The notes beneath the pieces were generated by a model. That model ran no database searches. It had not been told where the DNA came from and saw only the letters and a program-made list of their open reading frames with translations. A program made the translations under genes and the position numbers. Below, in pieces: positions 26,370 through 34,475 of a stretch of 64,000 nt of DNA (positions within the stretch are counted from its first letter, which is position 1; every line of letters starts with the position of its first letter). The DNA comes from JACOMS01 sp964352785 (GTDB lineage: Bacteria; Pseudomonadota; Alphaproteobacteria; Caulobacterales; Maricaulaceae): assembly GCA_964352785.1 (NCBI GenBank), contig CAYGTI010000012.1, forward strand, positions 1-64,000, in the 5' to 3' direction.

Positions 26370-26612
26370 ATGCCAAAACAAGATATGACACGCCGAGCAT
26401 TATTGTTTGGGCGCAAATTCCAAAACGATCAAGAGGGTGCGACAGCTATTGAATATGGTCTTATGGCTGCTTTGATCGGTATCGCGATTATCGCAGGCGC
26501 TCGGAGATTGGGTGTTCGAGCAAACTGGCGTTTCAACTGCGCTACTGTCGCCGTAAGGCGCGCCGGAAGAGGTGGGGATACTACGGCTAATTGCAAACGA
26601 ATTAACAGCTAA
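26370..26612 (+). pseudogene. Flp/Fap-type pilin with C-terminal frameshift
   Basis: The first 45 or so residues are a normal Flp pilin: basic start, then QEGATAIEYGLMAALIGIAIIAG, with the prepilin cleavage and hydrophobic helix region. After about 26496 the frame gives an Arg/Cys-rich tail unlike any pilin. Dropping one base there would give ALGDWVFEQTGVSTALLSP and a stop at 26554-26556, the usual pilin ending. So there is a one-base insertion, either real or a sequencing error. AAGG before the ATG is a good ribosome site. No other tad/cpa pilus genes are nearby. Confidence 0.65.
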
Positions 26613-28008
26613 TTTTCGAAGGTCGCGACCACGCTAAATACCACAGCCTGACGGAGAGCAGTATGGACGCTGTGACCAAGCCCCCCAAAAGGCCATACCA
26701 AATTCCTTTGGCTCCGATAGATGTTTGAAGGCCAAGGTAATAGGCGATAGGAAAGCCAATCGCCCAATAGCTAATAGCGGTAAACACCATTGGCACTGTC
26801 ACATCTTTCAGGCCGCGAAGGCATTGATTGGCGGCGACTTGAACCGCATCAAAAAACATAAAGGCGGCGGCGATAGGCAAGAAGACTGCCACCAGCCCAA
26901 TGACTTTAGCATTGTCGGCGTCCGTAATGTCCAGATATAACGCTGAGATGATTTCAGGCCATAGGGCAATAGGAACCGCAAACAGCATAATGAGCGCTAC
27001 AGACGTGAATATCGTTGTTAGGCTGGCACGCTTAACAGCCGCAAAATTGCCCGCACCTCTTGAGAGGCCCACACGGACCGCTCCGGCCATGGACAAGCCA
27101 AAGGGGAGCATGAAGGCGAGCGAGGCGACATTAAGCGCAATTTGATAGGCGGCGACTTCCATGACGCCAATCAGCCCCATCAAAATAACGCAGCTATTAA
27201 AGAGCATGCCCTCAAATAAGGTGGTGATGCTAATAGGCCATCCGAGGCGGATAACATCCTTCATACGGTTCCAATGTGGCCGCCAGAAATTTTTAAATAG
27301 GTCAAACGTTCGGGCTTTTTTATCAATTTGGATGTAAATACCGAACATGAGAAAACATAGAGCATATGAAATAGATGAGGCGATGCCAGCCCCGACCAGT
27401 TCCAAACGCGGCAAGCCCAGATATCCATAAATCAGGATCAAGTTAAGCCCGGCATTGATCAAAACTGTGATCGCAATTAAAGCCAGCGGGACAAGAGTTT
27501 TATCCAGCGCGGCCAAGAAATTACGCAGCGCCATAATGCCAAGCGCGAAGGGCCACCCAGCAATCAGAGCCATCATGTAACTGGCGGCCTTTTTTGATAA
27601 AGAGGGGTCTTGGCCAAAGGCGATAAGAATAGGTTCGACGAAAAGAACAATTAAGAAGAGAAACGGCACCATAAAAAAGGTCAGCCATATAGCCATGCGC
27701 ACAGACATACGCACGTCTCTTGTATCGTTTTGATCCGCGCCGAGCGCTTGCGAGACAAGCGGAGAAACTGCCAGAACTGGCCCAGCACCGATCATCCAGA
27801 ACAGGAAATAAATAACGGTTCCCAGCGCAGCCGCGCCCAAATCTTCGGGGCCAAGTCTGCCGATCATTATTGTATCGACCGTGTAAATTGAAAACTGCAC
27901 AAGCTGCGCGAGTCCCATGGGGATGCCCAGCCATAACAAAGCTTTTAATTCGCCTTGCCACGTTGCTGGCAGGATGGCTTTTTGCGGTACAAGAATTTTT
28001 TCGGTCAT
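26602..28008 (-). CDS. MATE family efflux transporter
   Basis: This 468-residue protein is a multidrug and toxin extrusion exporter of the NorM type, with about 12 membrane helices in two related halves. Conserved segments include GIPMGLAQLVQFSIYTVDTIMIG near the start, AALGTVIYFLF, and in the second half GWPISITTLFEGMLFNSCVILMG and LPFGLSMAGAVRVGLSRGAG. It would export cationic drugs using a sodium or proton gradient. A strong terminator ends only 33 bases before its start codon, so expression probably depends on reading through that hairpin. Confidence 0.94.
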   Translation of the reverse strand: MTEKILVPQKAILPATWQGELKALLWLGIPMGLAQLVQFSIYTVDTIMIGRLGPEDLGAAALGTVIYFLFWMIGAGPVLAVSPLVSQALGADQNDTRDVRMSVRMAIWLTFFMVPFLFLIVLFVEPILIAFGQDPSLSKKAASYMMALIAGWPFALGIMALRNFLAALDKTLVPLALIAITVLINAGLNLILIYGYLGLPRLELVGAGIASSISYALCFLMFGIYIQIDKKARTFDLFKNFWRPHWNRMKDVIRLGWPISITTLFEGMLFNSCVILMGLIGVMEVAAYQIALNVASLAFMLPFGLSMAGAVRVGLSRGAGNFAAVKRASLTTIFTSVALIMLFAVPIALWPEIISALYLDITDADNAKVIGLVAVFLPIAAAFMFFDAVQVAANQCLRGLKDVTVPMVFTAISYWAIGFPIAYYLGLQTSIGAKGIWYGLLGGLVTASILLSVRLWYLAWSRPSKISC

Positions 28009-28041
28009 GGTGTGTCTTTATCTTCGGGACATTTCGGAGAT

Positions 28042-28072
28042 AAAAAAACCTCCGCGAGAGGGCTCGGGAGGT
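28042..28072 (-). terminator. Intrinsic terminator immediately before the MATE gene
   Basis: Read on the minus strand, ACCTCCCGAG pairs with CTCGCGGAGGT through one bulged base, with a 4-base loop and then seven T residues. It lies 182 bases after the regA stop and 33 bases before the MATE start. It may simply end the regA transcript, but it leaves almost no room for a MATE promoter, so an attenuator is plausible. Confidence 0.85.
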
Positions 28073-28094
28073 CGGGTATCAGGATGTAATCCGT

Positions 28095-28184
28095 CTAGGC
28101 CGAGAGCTGCCGCGCGCTGTAGTATGGTATCATGCAAGACGCGGGTCTCGCAGTCCTGACATAAACTTTAACGGCAATAATCAT
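28095..28184 (-). CDS. Possible 29-residue leader peptide of the MATE gene
   Basis: An ATG-started ORF of 29 codons ends 23 bases before the terminator hairpin, in the gap between regA and the MATE gene. Its sequence starts MIIAVKVYVRTARP and contains MIPYYSARQ. The upstream part of its RNA could fold as GCGAGAC with GTCTTGC. The arrangement resembles leader peptides that sense ribosome stalling. No strong ribosome site is visible, so this rests on position only. Confidence 0.35.
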   Translation of the reverse strand: MIIAVKVYVRTARPASCMIPYYSARQLSA

Positions 28185-28200
28185 GTGTGGCTCTGATTTA

Positions 28201-28241
28201 ATTTGACAGACGCCTACACTTGTAACGGGGGGGTGTCAAAT
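28201..28241 (-). promoter_or_regulatory. Inverted repeat with possible promoter between regA and MATE leader
   Basis: ATTTGACA (28201-28208) and TGTCAAAT (28234-28241) are perfect 8-base inverted arms. On the minus strand the right arm gives a TTGACA -35 box, but the -10 region 17 bases further (TAGGCG) is poor. It lies about 50 bases upstream of the putative leader ORF. Confidence 0.3.
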
Positions 28242-28254
28242 AAAGAGGGCGCTT

Positions 28255-28812
28255 TTACCTTGGAGCTCGCTTGGCTAAAATACGCTGCAGCGTTCGGCGA
28301 TGCATATTCAGGCGGCGGGCTGTCTCAGACACGTTCTTGCCGCAGAGTTCATAAACGCGCTGGATATGTTCCCACCTTACGCGGTCTGCTGACATGGGGT
28401 TCTCAGGCGGTTGAGGTTTTTCACCGTTTTGCGCAAGGAGAGCCTTGCAAACATCATCGGCGTCGGCTGGTTTCGCAAGGTAGTCAATAGCGCCGGATTT
28501 TACGGCGTGGACGGCCGTCGCCAGATTACCATAACCTGTCAGCATCACCATTTTACAGTCGGGACGGCTTTGGTGTAGAGCGTCGACAACGGTTAAGCCG
28601 TTCCCATCTTCGAGGCGCATGTCGAGCACGGCAAAGGCGGGCGGCTCGGTCTTGGCTTTGATAAGGGCCTCTTTGACTGTTTCTATGGCCGTAACTTTGA
28701 ATCCTCGCTGCTCAAGCGCGCGTCCGAGCCTGTTTCTAAAGGGGCCATCATCATCCAGAACCATAATCGAGTTGTCTTCGGGAATATCGTATTCAGAATT
28801 TTTATTGGGCAT
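28255..28812 (-). CDS. regA: Redox response regulator RegA/PrrA/ActR
   Basis: This 185-residue regulator has an N-terminal receiver domain with the phosphoacceptor D64 in VLDMRLEDGNG and the acidic pair after MVLD. A short linker leads to a Fis-type helix-turn-helix with SETARRLNMHRRTLQRILAK, the near-invariant DNA-binding end of RegA/PrrA/ActR. With RegB it controls respiration, energy and carbon genes in response to redox state. It lies 66 bases after regB on the same strand, so they form a unit. Confidence 0.96.
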   Translation of the reverse strand: MPNKNSEYDIPEDNSIMVLDDDGPFRNRLGRALEQRGFKVTAIETVKEALIKAKTEPPAFAVLDMRLEDGNGLTVVDALHQSRPDCKMVMLTGYGNLATAVHAVKSGAIDYLAKPADADDVCKALLAQNGEKPQPPENPMSADRVRWEHIQRVYELCGKNVSETARRLNMHRRTLQRILAKRAPR

Positions 28813-28878
28813 CGATTCTCTCGTGTGTCGTTTACATCATGCTAAAGCGTTTTTCGTAAGAACGTAAGTGCTATACTT

Positions 28879-30210
28879 TTAACGTATATCTGACCATCTT
28901 AGACTAACCCGCGCGCCGCTTTTTTTCTTATTGCCGAATTTAACATCGCCACCTGTGCGTTCGATCAAAGTTTTTGCTATGAAAAACCCAAGACCAAGGC
29001 CTCCGGCTTTTTCATCTTCGCTGCGCCCGGAAACATAAGGCTCGCCAAGCCGGGCTAAAACTGTTGACTCAAAACCTGGACCATCATCACAAATATCTAT
29101 TTTCAGAGAGTCTTCATCCCATACGCCATTAATTGTGACGCGTGAATTAGCAAACCCTACGGCGTTCTCGATAAAATTCCTCAAACCGTAGAGAAGCTCG
29201 GCCTGACGGCCAACATTGCGCATTTTAAACTGGCCGGAAACATTTATATCTATCTCGGAACCAAGCCCCAAAAACGGCTCCGCCGCCTCGCTTAACAAAC
29301 CCTCTACTGTCAGTGTATCATGAATAATATCGCCTTCATCGCCCCTGACAGCAAGTTGCTGAAGGATGTCCCGGCAGCGCTGCGTTTGCGAGACAAGCAG
29401 TTGAGCATCCTCGCCGAGCGGCGTTGAGACATCCAGCTCACGCGCCATTTCTTTGGCTGTCAGTTGAATCGTCGCGAGAGGTGTACCCAGTTCATGGGCC
29501 GCCGCTGCCGCAAGCCCGCCTAGTGCGGCTAACTTTTGTTCATGAGCCAAAACGGCTTCGGTCGCGGCGAGAGCTTCAGTCATGCGGCGAGCTTCTTTAG
29601 CGGCTCTCCATGCATAAAGAGACGTAAAAATAATACCTACCATAAGTGCAACCCAGGTGCCGAGGGTGAATTTGAATGGCAGCGTAAAACTCCCTGTGGG
29701 AGACCAAGGCAAAGGCAAGTGTACGAAGAGAAGCCCGAAAGACAAGCCTGCGACAAGGGTTGCTAGGCTCATCATAACTGGCCTGCTGAGGGTTGTTGCC
29801 CCTGTTACGACGGGCGCAATAAAAAGAAGGGCGAAAGGATTGGTCATACCGCCCGTTAGCCAAAGTAAAATTGCAAGCTGAACAATATCAAACCCGAGCT
29901 GCGCTGCAGCTTCGGTATCACCAACCCGGCGGTCTAGCGGCATAACAACCGTAATAATAGCATTTAAAATTACGCTTACAGCTATGGTAGTCACGCAGGG
30001 CCAAATGGGAAATGTGTAACCCATAAGGAAGGTAACAAGAATAAGAGCAAAACTTTGCCCTAAAACAGCTGTCCAGCGCAGAGTCACCAAAGTGGAGCGG
30101 CGCAGTTGACCTGATGAACTACGTGAAAGGCGCGCGGCGCCTTGCGACGGCTGGAGAGACATATTTCTGTCTGGATATATTGACACATCTGGTATTTCAG
30201 AGTTGGACAT
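28879..30210 (-). CDS. regB: Redox sensor histidine kinase RegB/PrrB/ActS
   Basis: This 443-residue kinase has about six N-terminal membrane helices. The quinone-sensing heptad GGMTNPF is at residues 120-126. The H-box is AAAHELGTPLATI with H239. The redox-active cysteine of RegB lies in QRCRDILQQLA (C279), and the ATPase domain ends with DDGPGFE and GGLGLGFFIAKTL. It phosphorylates RegA under reducing conditions. It is divergent from the SCO gene with a 48-base gap, the usual arrangement in Alphaproteobacteria. Confidence 0.96.
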   Translation of the reverse strand: MSNSEIPDVSIYPDRNMSLQPSQGAARLSRSSSGQLRRSTLVTLRWTAVLGQSFALILVTFLMGYTFPIWPCVTTIAVSVILNAIITVVMPLDRRVGDTEAAAQLGFDIVQLAILLWLTGGMTNPFALLFIAPVVTGATTLSRPVMMSLATLVAGLSFGLLFVHLPLPWSPTGSFTLPFKFTLGTWVALMVGIIFTSLYAWRAAKEARRMTEALAATEAVLAHEQKLAALGGLAAAAAHELGTPLATIQLTAKEMARELDVSTPLGEDAQLLVSQTQRCRDILQQLAVRGDEGDIIHDTLTVEGLLSEAAEPFLGLGSEIDINVSGQFKMRNVGRQAELLYGLRNFIENAVGFANSRVTINGVWDEDSLKIDICDDGPGFESTVLARLGEPYVSGRSEDEKAGGLGLGFFIAKTLIERTGGDVKFGNKKKSGARVSLRWSDIR

Positions 30211-30258
30211 TAGGCTTTCCGTTACTATGTTAAACCCACATTAGGGTCTGAAAAGGAA

Positions 30259-30876
30259 ATGTCACTTATGTTCCGATCACTTATTTTAGGCTTGGTGCTT
30301 TCCGGCACGTTTGTGTTGGGGGCGTGCAATCCGCAACAGACCGCCCAGTCCGGTCAAGTTACTGTGACGGGCACGGCTCAAATTGGCGGCCCGTTTGAAC
30401 TTTTGGACCAAGACGGCAACGTTGTGACCGAAAAGGACATTTTGGGCAAACCGCAATTGATCTATTTCGGGTTTTCATATTGCCCGGATGTATGTCCGCT
30501 TGCGCTCCAGCAAATGGGCGCGGCTCAGGCCCGGGTTGACCCCGAAGGCACATTCTTTCAGCCGATTTTTTTCAGTGTAGACCCTGAACGCGACACGCCG
30601 GAAAGCCTCAAGCTCTATGTCACCGCAAACGGCTTTCCTGATAACCTGATGGGGCTAACCGGCACGGCGGAGCAGGTCGAGGTTGCAAAAAAGGCCTATA
30701 AAATTTACGCGCAAAAAGCGCCGGATCCTGATCTAACAGGCGGTTATACGGTGGATCATGTCAGCTTGATTTACCTGATGGATGCTAGCGGAAATTTTGT
30801 TGATGTGTTTACGCATAACTCCACCGTTGACGATATTTCCAAACGGTTGGCCGCATTTAAAAAATCAGGGCGCTGA
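30259..30876 (+). CDS. senC: SCO1/SenC/PrrC family protein
   Basis: This 205-residue lipoprotein (lipobox VLGAC, C23) has a thioredoxin-like domain with the copper ligands C75 and C79 in SYCPDVCP and H167 in TVDHVSLIYL. SCO proteins deliver copper to cytochrome c oxidase and may work as thiol reductants. The gene is divergent from regB and completes a regA-regB-senC locus. A second in-frame ATG three codons in is possible. Confidence 0.93.
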   Translation: MSLMFRSLILGLVLSGTFVLGACNPQQTAQSGQVTVTGTAQIGGPFELLDQDGNVVTEKDILGKPQLIYFGFSYCPDVCPLALQQMGAAQARVDPEGTFFQPIFFSVDPERDTPESLKLYVTANGFPDNLMGLTGTAEQVEVAKKAYKIYAQKAPDPDLTGGYTVDHVSLIYLMDASGNFVDVFTHNSTVDDISKRLAAFKKSGR

Positions 30877-30886
30877 GCCGCGCGTT

Positions 30887-32509
30887 TTACTTTTCATGCT
30901 GAACTGAAAACCCGAATTCAGACGGGTCAAGCGTTTCCGGCTTGGCATTTTTCAAACGGCTCACCGCGATAGGCTCGCTGGGGTTTAAGCTTAGCTTTAA
31001 CGTTCCGCCGGTATCCAAGAAGCTCCCCATAGCAGACGCCAGTGATGTCAAGGCTTCGCCCTGCGCTTCTGTTTGAGCGGCAAGTCCCATGAGCATCAAG
31101 CCGCTTTTAGCTTGCATTTTAATCAGGCCCGGAGTTGTGCCTTGTTGCTTTGAGGCGATGTTCAAGACTTTCTCGACAATTGAATTATCGGTAAGTGTCA
31201 TTTCAAAACGACTAAGCGCGATTTTGCTGAGCAAAGTATCTAGCTCCGCTTCGGATAACTGGTTGGCATTTTCGCTTTGGTTGAGCTGGGCCGTGACGGC
31301 ATCAAGACCTGTTCCAGCATAATTAAAAGTCATATTAAACGCGTCATCAACACGGAAAAAACTGTCCGTAACCTCGAAACTATCAGCCCCTTTATCCAGC
31401 CGTGTTTTTGAGGCCCCGCTAAAGACTAGTTTTTCAAATCCGGCAGAGGAGAGGCTTTGTTGTACCTTCGCAATTTCCGGGTCTTGAGCCTCTCCTGAAA
31501 AGGATAAAGAGAACGGATTGATAGACTGGGTGATCGTGGTGATATCCCCCTTTAAAGACGCTTTCCCGACGATGCCGTCAGAGGTGAGATTGAGCGTATC
31601 CACGCTCATATCAAAATCTGTCAGGGCAAAACTATCAAAAGTTTTGGCAAAAGGGTTAAAACCAAAGTTTTGCGTACCCATTTTATGCTGGCCATCTGCA
31701 ATGGCTTTATTTCCAATGCCTCGAAAATACGCCATGTCGAGGCCTTTTGCTGAAATGGAGCCAAGGGTTAGGTTAATCGGGAGGGCCTTGCCATCGTCAG
31801 TTTCGGCATCGATGTTTAAACCTTCCAGTAAGAAAAGACCTTTGCCGGACGTGGTGTCTTCCCCCCAGCCCAGATTGCCTAGAGTAATAACGGCGTCGGT
31901 GTCGGTGATTTTGAGGCCGTCCATCATCAGCGCGCCAAAAGTAGGTGTATCTCCGCCCATGTCAACGTCCATGTCCAAATCCTCCAGGGTTTCCATATTC
32001 TCAATCATGTTAAGAATTGCGGCACCGAATTTTGGAGACGGATTGGCCAAAGATAAATGGGCTATATTAGCGGTTTTATCTTCATCCAAAATTGTAAGAC
32101 CTTTCAAGTCAAGTCTGTCAAATGTAGCGTAGTCTCCGCTCATATGAACGCCGGTTAGTTTAAGCTCTTGAACCTTCAAATCTTCCCCGTTTTCACCCTT
32201 TGCTGTCAGATCAGTGTAGGTATACGCGCCGTCTTTCTCGGTTTGTGCGGCCCAGCTTAAAGCACCTTTTCCGCTGTCTACCAGTCCGGCTTTGGAGAGG
32301 GCACGTTTGATCTCCGCCTCGGGTGTTTTGCGGGTTTCAACTTTCAGCAACTTGTCAAAATCACGATTGTCGAGTTTATCGCCGATTATTGTTTGGACAG
32401 CAGGGGCTGTAATTTTTTCAGCTGCGCTCTTGTCCTTATTGCCGCAAGACGCCATGACGAGAGATGATGAGACGAGCAATGAAGTTATTAACAGGCGCGA
32501 AGTAGACAT
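30887..32509 (-). CDS. Large hypothetical lipoprotein
   Basis: This 540-residue protein has a signal peptide and lipobox (VMASCG), so it is probably a lipoprotein. The body alternates polar and hydrophobic residues with repeated segments of the type GLKITDTDAVITLGNLG, GLFLLEGLNIDAETDD and LNLTSDGIVGKASLKGDI, suggesting a long repetitive beta structure. I do not recognise the family. AAGGA eight bases upstream supports the ATG at 32509. The start codon overlaps that of the divergent peptidase gene. Confidence 0.8.
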   Translation of the reverse strand: MSTSRLLITSLLVSSSLVMASCGNKDKSAAEKITAPAVQTIIGDKLDNRDFDKLLKVETRKTPEAEIKRALSKAGLVDSGKGALSWAAQTEKDGAYTYTDLTAKGENGEDLKVQELKLTGVHMSGDYATFDRLDLKGLTILDEDKTANIAHLSLANPSPKFGAAILNMIENMETLEDLDMDVDMGGDTPTFGALMMDGLKITDTDAVITLGNLGWGEDTTSGKGLFLLEGLNIDAETDDGKALPINLTLGSISAKGLDMAYFRGIGNKAIADGQHKMGTQNFGFNPFAKTFDSFALTDFDMSVDTLNLTSDGIVGKASLKGDITTITQSINPFSLSFSGEAQDPEIAKVQQSLSSAGFEKLVFSGASKTRLDKGADSFEVTDSFFRVDDAFNMTFNYAGTGLDAVTAQLNQSENANQLSEAELDTLLSKIALSRFEMTLTDNSIVEKVLNIASKQQGTTPGLIKMQAKSGLMLMGLAAQTEAQGEALTSLASAMGSFLDTGGTLKLSLNPSEPIAVSRLKNAKPETLDPSEFGFSVQHEK

Positions 32510-33284
32510 GTCGGGGTTCCTTACTAGATTACGAAATACACAGCCTTCTAACAGGGTTGCCGCATCTTCAAAACAAAAACTACAGTTTCGTGATCCGGAT
32601 GATCCGCGCTTGCTTTATCGTGTGTCGTTGCGAGCACGGCGAATATCCTTGCGTGTTAACTCGTCCGAGCGGGAAGTCATCGTGACCGTACCTTCGCAAC
32701 GGGCGGTGGAAAAGGCCAAGGCGTTTGCCCGGACACAAAAAGATTGGATCAATGTTCAACTCGAAGCGCTACCTGAAGCCCAGCCCTTTGTTCCAGAGGG
32801 TCAAATCACGCTTTTCGGAGAATTATATGATCTGGTGCATCCGGGGAACCGGGGCCGTCCCGTCATTGATCGCGACAATCGCTGCGTCAATGTTCCCGCC
32901 CCGGACGTTGAGGCATTTGCCGGACGGGCGCGACGGCTCCTGATCCGCGAGGCGCGAGGCGCTTTGCAAGTGGCTACGGATAAATATGCAGGTGTGCTCG
33001 GTAAAGAGGTCGAGAAGATTTCTGTTCGCGATACGCGCTCGCGCTGGGGATCCTGCATTACCCGCAAAGGTAAGGGACATATTTCATATTCTTGGCGATT
33101 GATCGCCGCACCGCAATACGTGTTGGATTATGTCGCGGCCCATGAGTGCGCGCATATGATCGAAGCTAATCACAGTGCCGATTTTTGGGCCATTGTTGAT
33201 GATATTTGCCTAGACACAAAAAAGGCCAAAAACTGGCTACGCGCAAACGGCGCCCTATTGCATGCAGTTGGTGCGGATTATTAG
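32508..33284 (+). CDS. Zinc metallopeptidase of the YgjP/DUF45 (M48-like) family
   Basis: This 258-residue protein has a central RRISLRVN...VTVPS segment and the RDTRSRWGSC motif. The zinc site HECAH is at residues 212-216, with the further histidine H222 in ANHSADFW, as in YgjP-type (DUF45) peptidase-like proteins. The ATG at 32508 gives MSGFLTRLRN. The frame is open further upstream only within the opposite gene, and I find no later in-frame ATG or GTG before the conserved region. Its ribosome site is weak. The next lipoprotein gene starts 8 bases after its stop. Confidence 0.87.
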   Translation: MSGFLTRLRNTQPSNRVAASSKQKLQFRDPDDPRLLYRVSLRARRISLRVNSSEREVIVTVPSQRAVEKAKAFARTQKDWINVQLEALPEAQPFVPEGQITLFGELYDLVHPGNRGRPVIDRDNRCVNVPAPDVEAFAGRARRLLIREARGALQVATDKYAGVLGKEVEKISVRDTRSRWGSCITRKGKGHISYSWRLIAAPQYVLDYVAAHECAHMIEANHSADFWAIVDDICLDTKKAKNWLRANGALLHAVGADY

Positions 33285-33292
33285 GAGGTTTA

Positions 33293-33874
33293 ATGCGGTT
33301 CAATCTTGTCGCAGTTTTAATTGGGCTCGTTATGTCGGGGTGCAGCGTGTCTGCGCCCTCGTCCCAGGATCAGTTTTTTGGCCATTTGTCGGCTCTCTGC
33401 GGGCAATCCTTTCAAGGCCAGGTCATTTCCACGGACGCCGTGGATGATGATTGGCGTAAGGAAATACTGACAATTCAGGTCAAAAACTGCAGCGATACAG
33501 CCGTGCATATTCCGCTACATGTGGGTGAGAACCGCTCGCGTACTTGGGTTGTTTCGAAAACGCAGACCGGCTTGCGCCTCAAGCATGATCACCGCCACGC
33601 GGATGGCTCGCCGGATGCTGTTAACCTGTATGGCGGCGATACGGCTGCGCCGGGGACTGCGCTGCGGCAGGTCTTTCCTGTGGATGATTTCTCAATCGCG
33701 CTATTTGAGGCCGAAGGTTTGAGCGCTTCGGTGACCAATGTTTGGTCATTTAACATTATGCCCGGCTCGCGCCTGACATATGAGCTGTCTCGTCCTGGCA
33801 GGTTATTTCAAGCCGAATTTGATTTGACCAAACCTGTTGCTGCGCCGCCGCCTGCATGGGGACATGAGGGTTAA
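33293..33874 (+). CDS. Hypothetical lipoprotein
   Basis: This 193-residue protein has a signal peptide with lipobox (VMSGCS). After it, SQDQFFGHLSALCGQSFQGQV and VGENRSRTWVVSKT are visible, resembling small alphaproteobacterial lipoproteins whose function I cannot name. AGGAGG lies right before the start. It follows the metallopeptidase gene closely and ends four bases inside the convergent HD gene. Confidence 0.8.
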   Translation: MRFNLVAVLIGLVMSGCSVSAPSSQDQFFGHLSALCGQSFQGQVISTDAVDDDWRKEILTIQVKNCSDTAVHIPLHVGENRSRTWVVSKTQTGLRLKHDHRHADGSPDAVNLYGGDTAAPGTALRQVFPVDDFSIALFEAEGLSASVTNVWSFNIMPGSRLTYELSRPGRLFQAEFDLTKPVAAPPPAWGHEG

Positions 33875-34458
33875 GCGTTTGAGAGGCTCTCAAACCTTGC
33901 AAGAAACAAGGTTTCGGCGTCCACCACGGAAAGAGGCTGGATCACAAGCTCCATGCCCTTAGGCGGAGCCGTGAAAAATTTATTGGCTTCTTCCAGTGAA
34001 AATCCAGCAATTTGCGTGGCCTCAAACCACGCGCAATAAATATCGGCTTGTTTGATCAGCTTTTTAAGCTGAGCCGGCATTTTTGCGGGCAAACCAAACC
34101 GCAAGTGGATCACTTCTTCGAGGCGTGCCTCGAAGTCTTTGTAATCGATACCCAGCGCCTGTTTAAACGGGCTGATCATATCGCCGATGACATATTCTGC
34201 CGCGTCGTGAAGCAGCGCGGTTAGGCGCTCACCTTGAGTAGCTTTTGGCCTTAACTGACACAGCAAATCATCGACGATAACGCTATGCTCGGCGACTGAA
34301 AACGCGTGATCACCCGATGTTTGGCCGTTCCAGCGCGCCACGCGGGCAAGGCCGCGTGCAATGTCTTCGATCTCGATATCGAACGGCGAGGGGTCGAGCA
34401 GGTCAAGGCGGCGTCCTGATAGCATGCGCTGCCAGGCGCGCGGGGAAGGTTTGGGCAT
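33871..34458 (-). CDS. HD-domain phosphohydrolase
   Basis: This 195-residue protein has the HD metal-binding pattern: HAFSVAEHSVIV, LLHDAAEYVIGDMISPFK and a later acidic KQADIYCAWFEATQ. It resembles 5'-deoxynucleotidase-type (YfbR-like) HD proteins, which remove phosphate from nucleotides. The opening MPKPSPRAWQRMLSGRRLDLLDPSP is a typical alphaproteobacterial start. It converges on the lipoprotein gene with a 4-base overlap and follows the ketoacyl synthase gene by 17 bases. Confidence 0.85.
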   Translation of the reverse strand: MPKPSPRAWQRMLSGRRLDLLDPSPFDIEIEDIARGLARVARWNGQTSGDHAFSVAEHSVIVDDLLCQLRPKATQGERLTALLHDAAEYVIGDMISPFKQALGIDYKDFEARLEEVIHLRFGLPAKMPAQLKKLIKQADIYCAWFEATQIAGFSLEEANKFFTAPPKGMELVIQPLSVVDAETLFLARFESLSNA

Positions 34459-34475
34459 AGCGATATATTATTTCT

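Noticed and set aside
28042..28072. Reading the hairpin only as an ordinary regA terminator
   Set aside because: Kept as a possibility, but the 33-base distance to the next start makes a purely simple terminator less satisfying, so it is reported as a possible attenuator.
31518..32132. 204-codon plus-strand ORF inside the large lipoprotein gene
   Set aside because: Serine- and proline-rich shadow frame. The opposite strand has a lipobox and a ribosome site.
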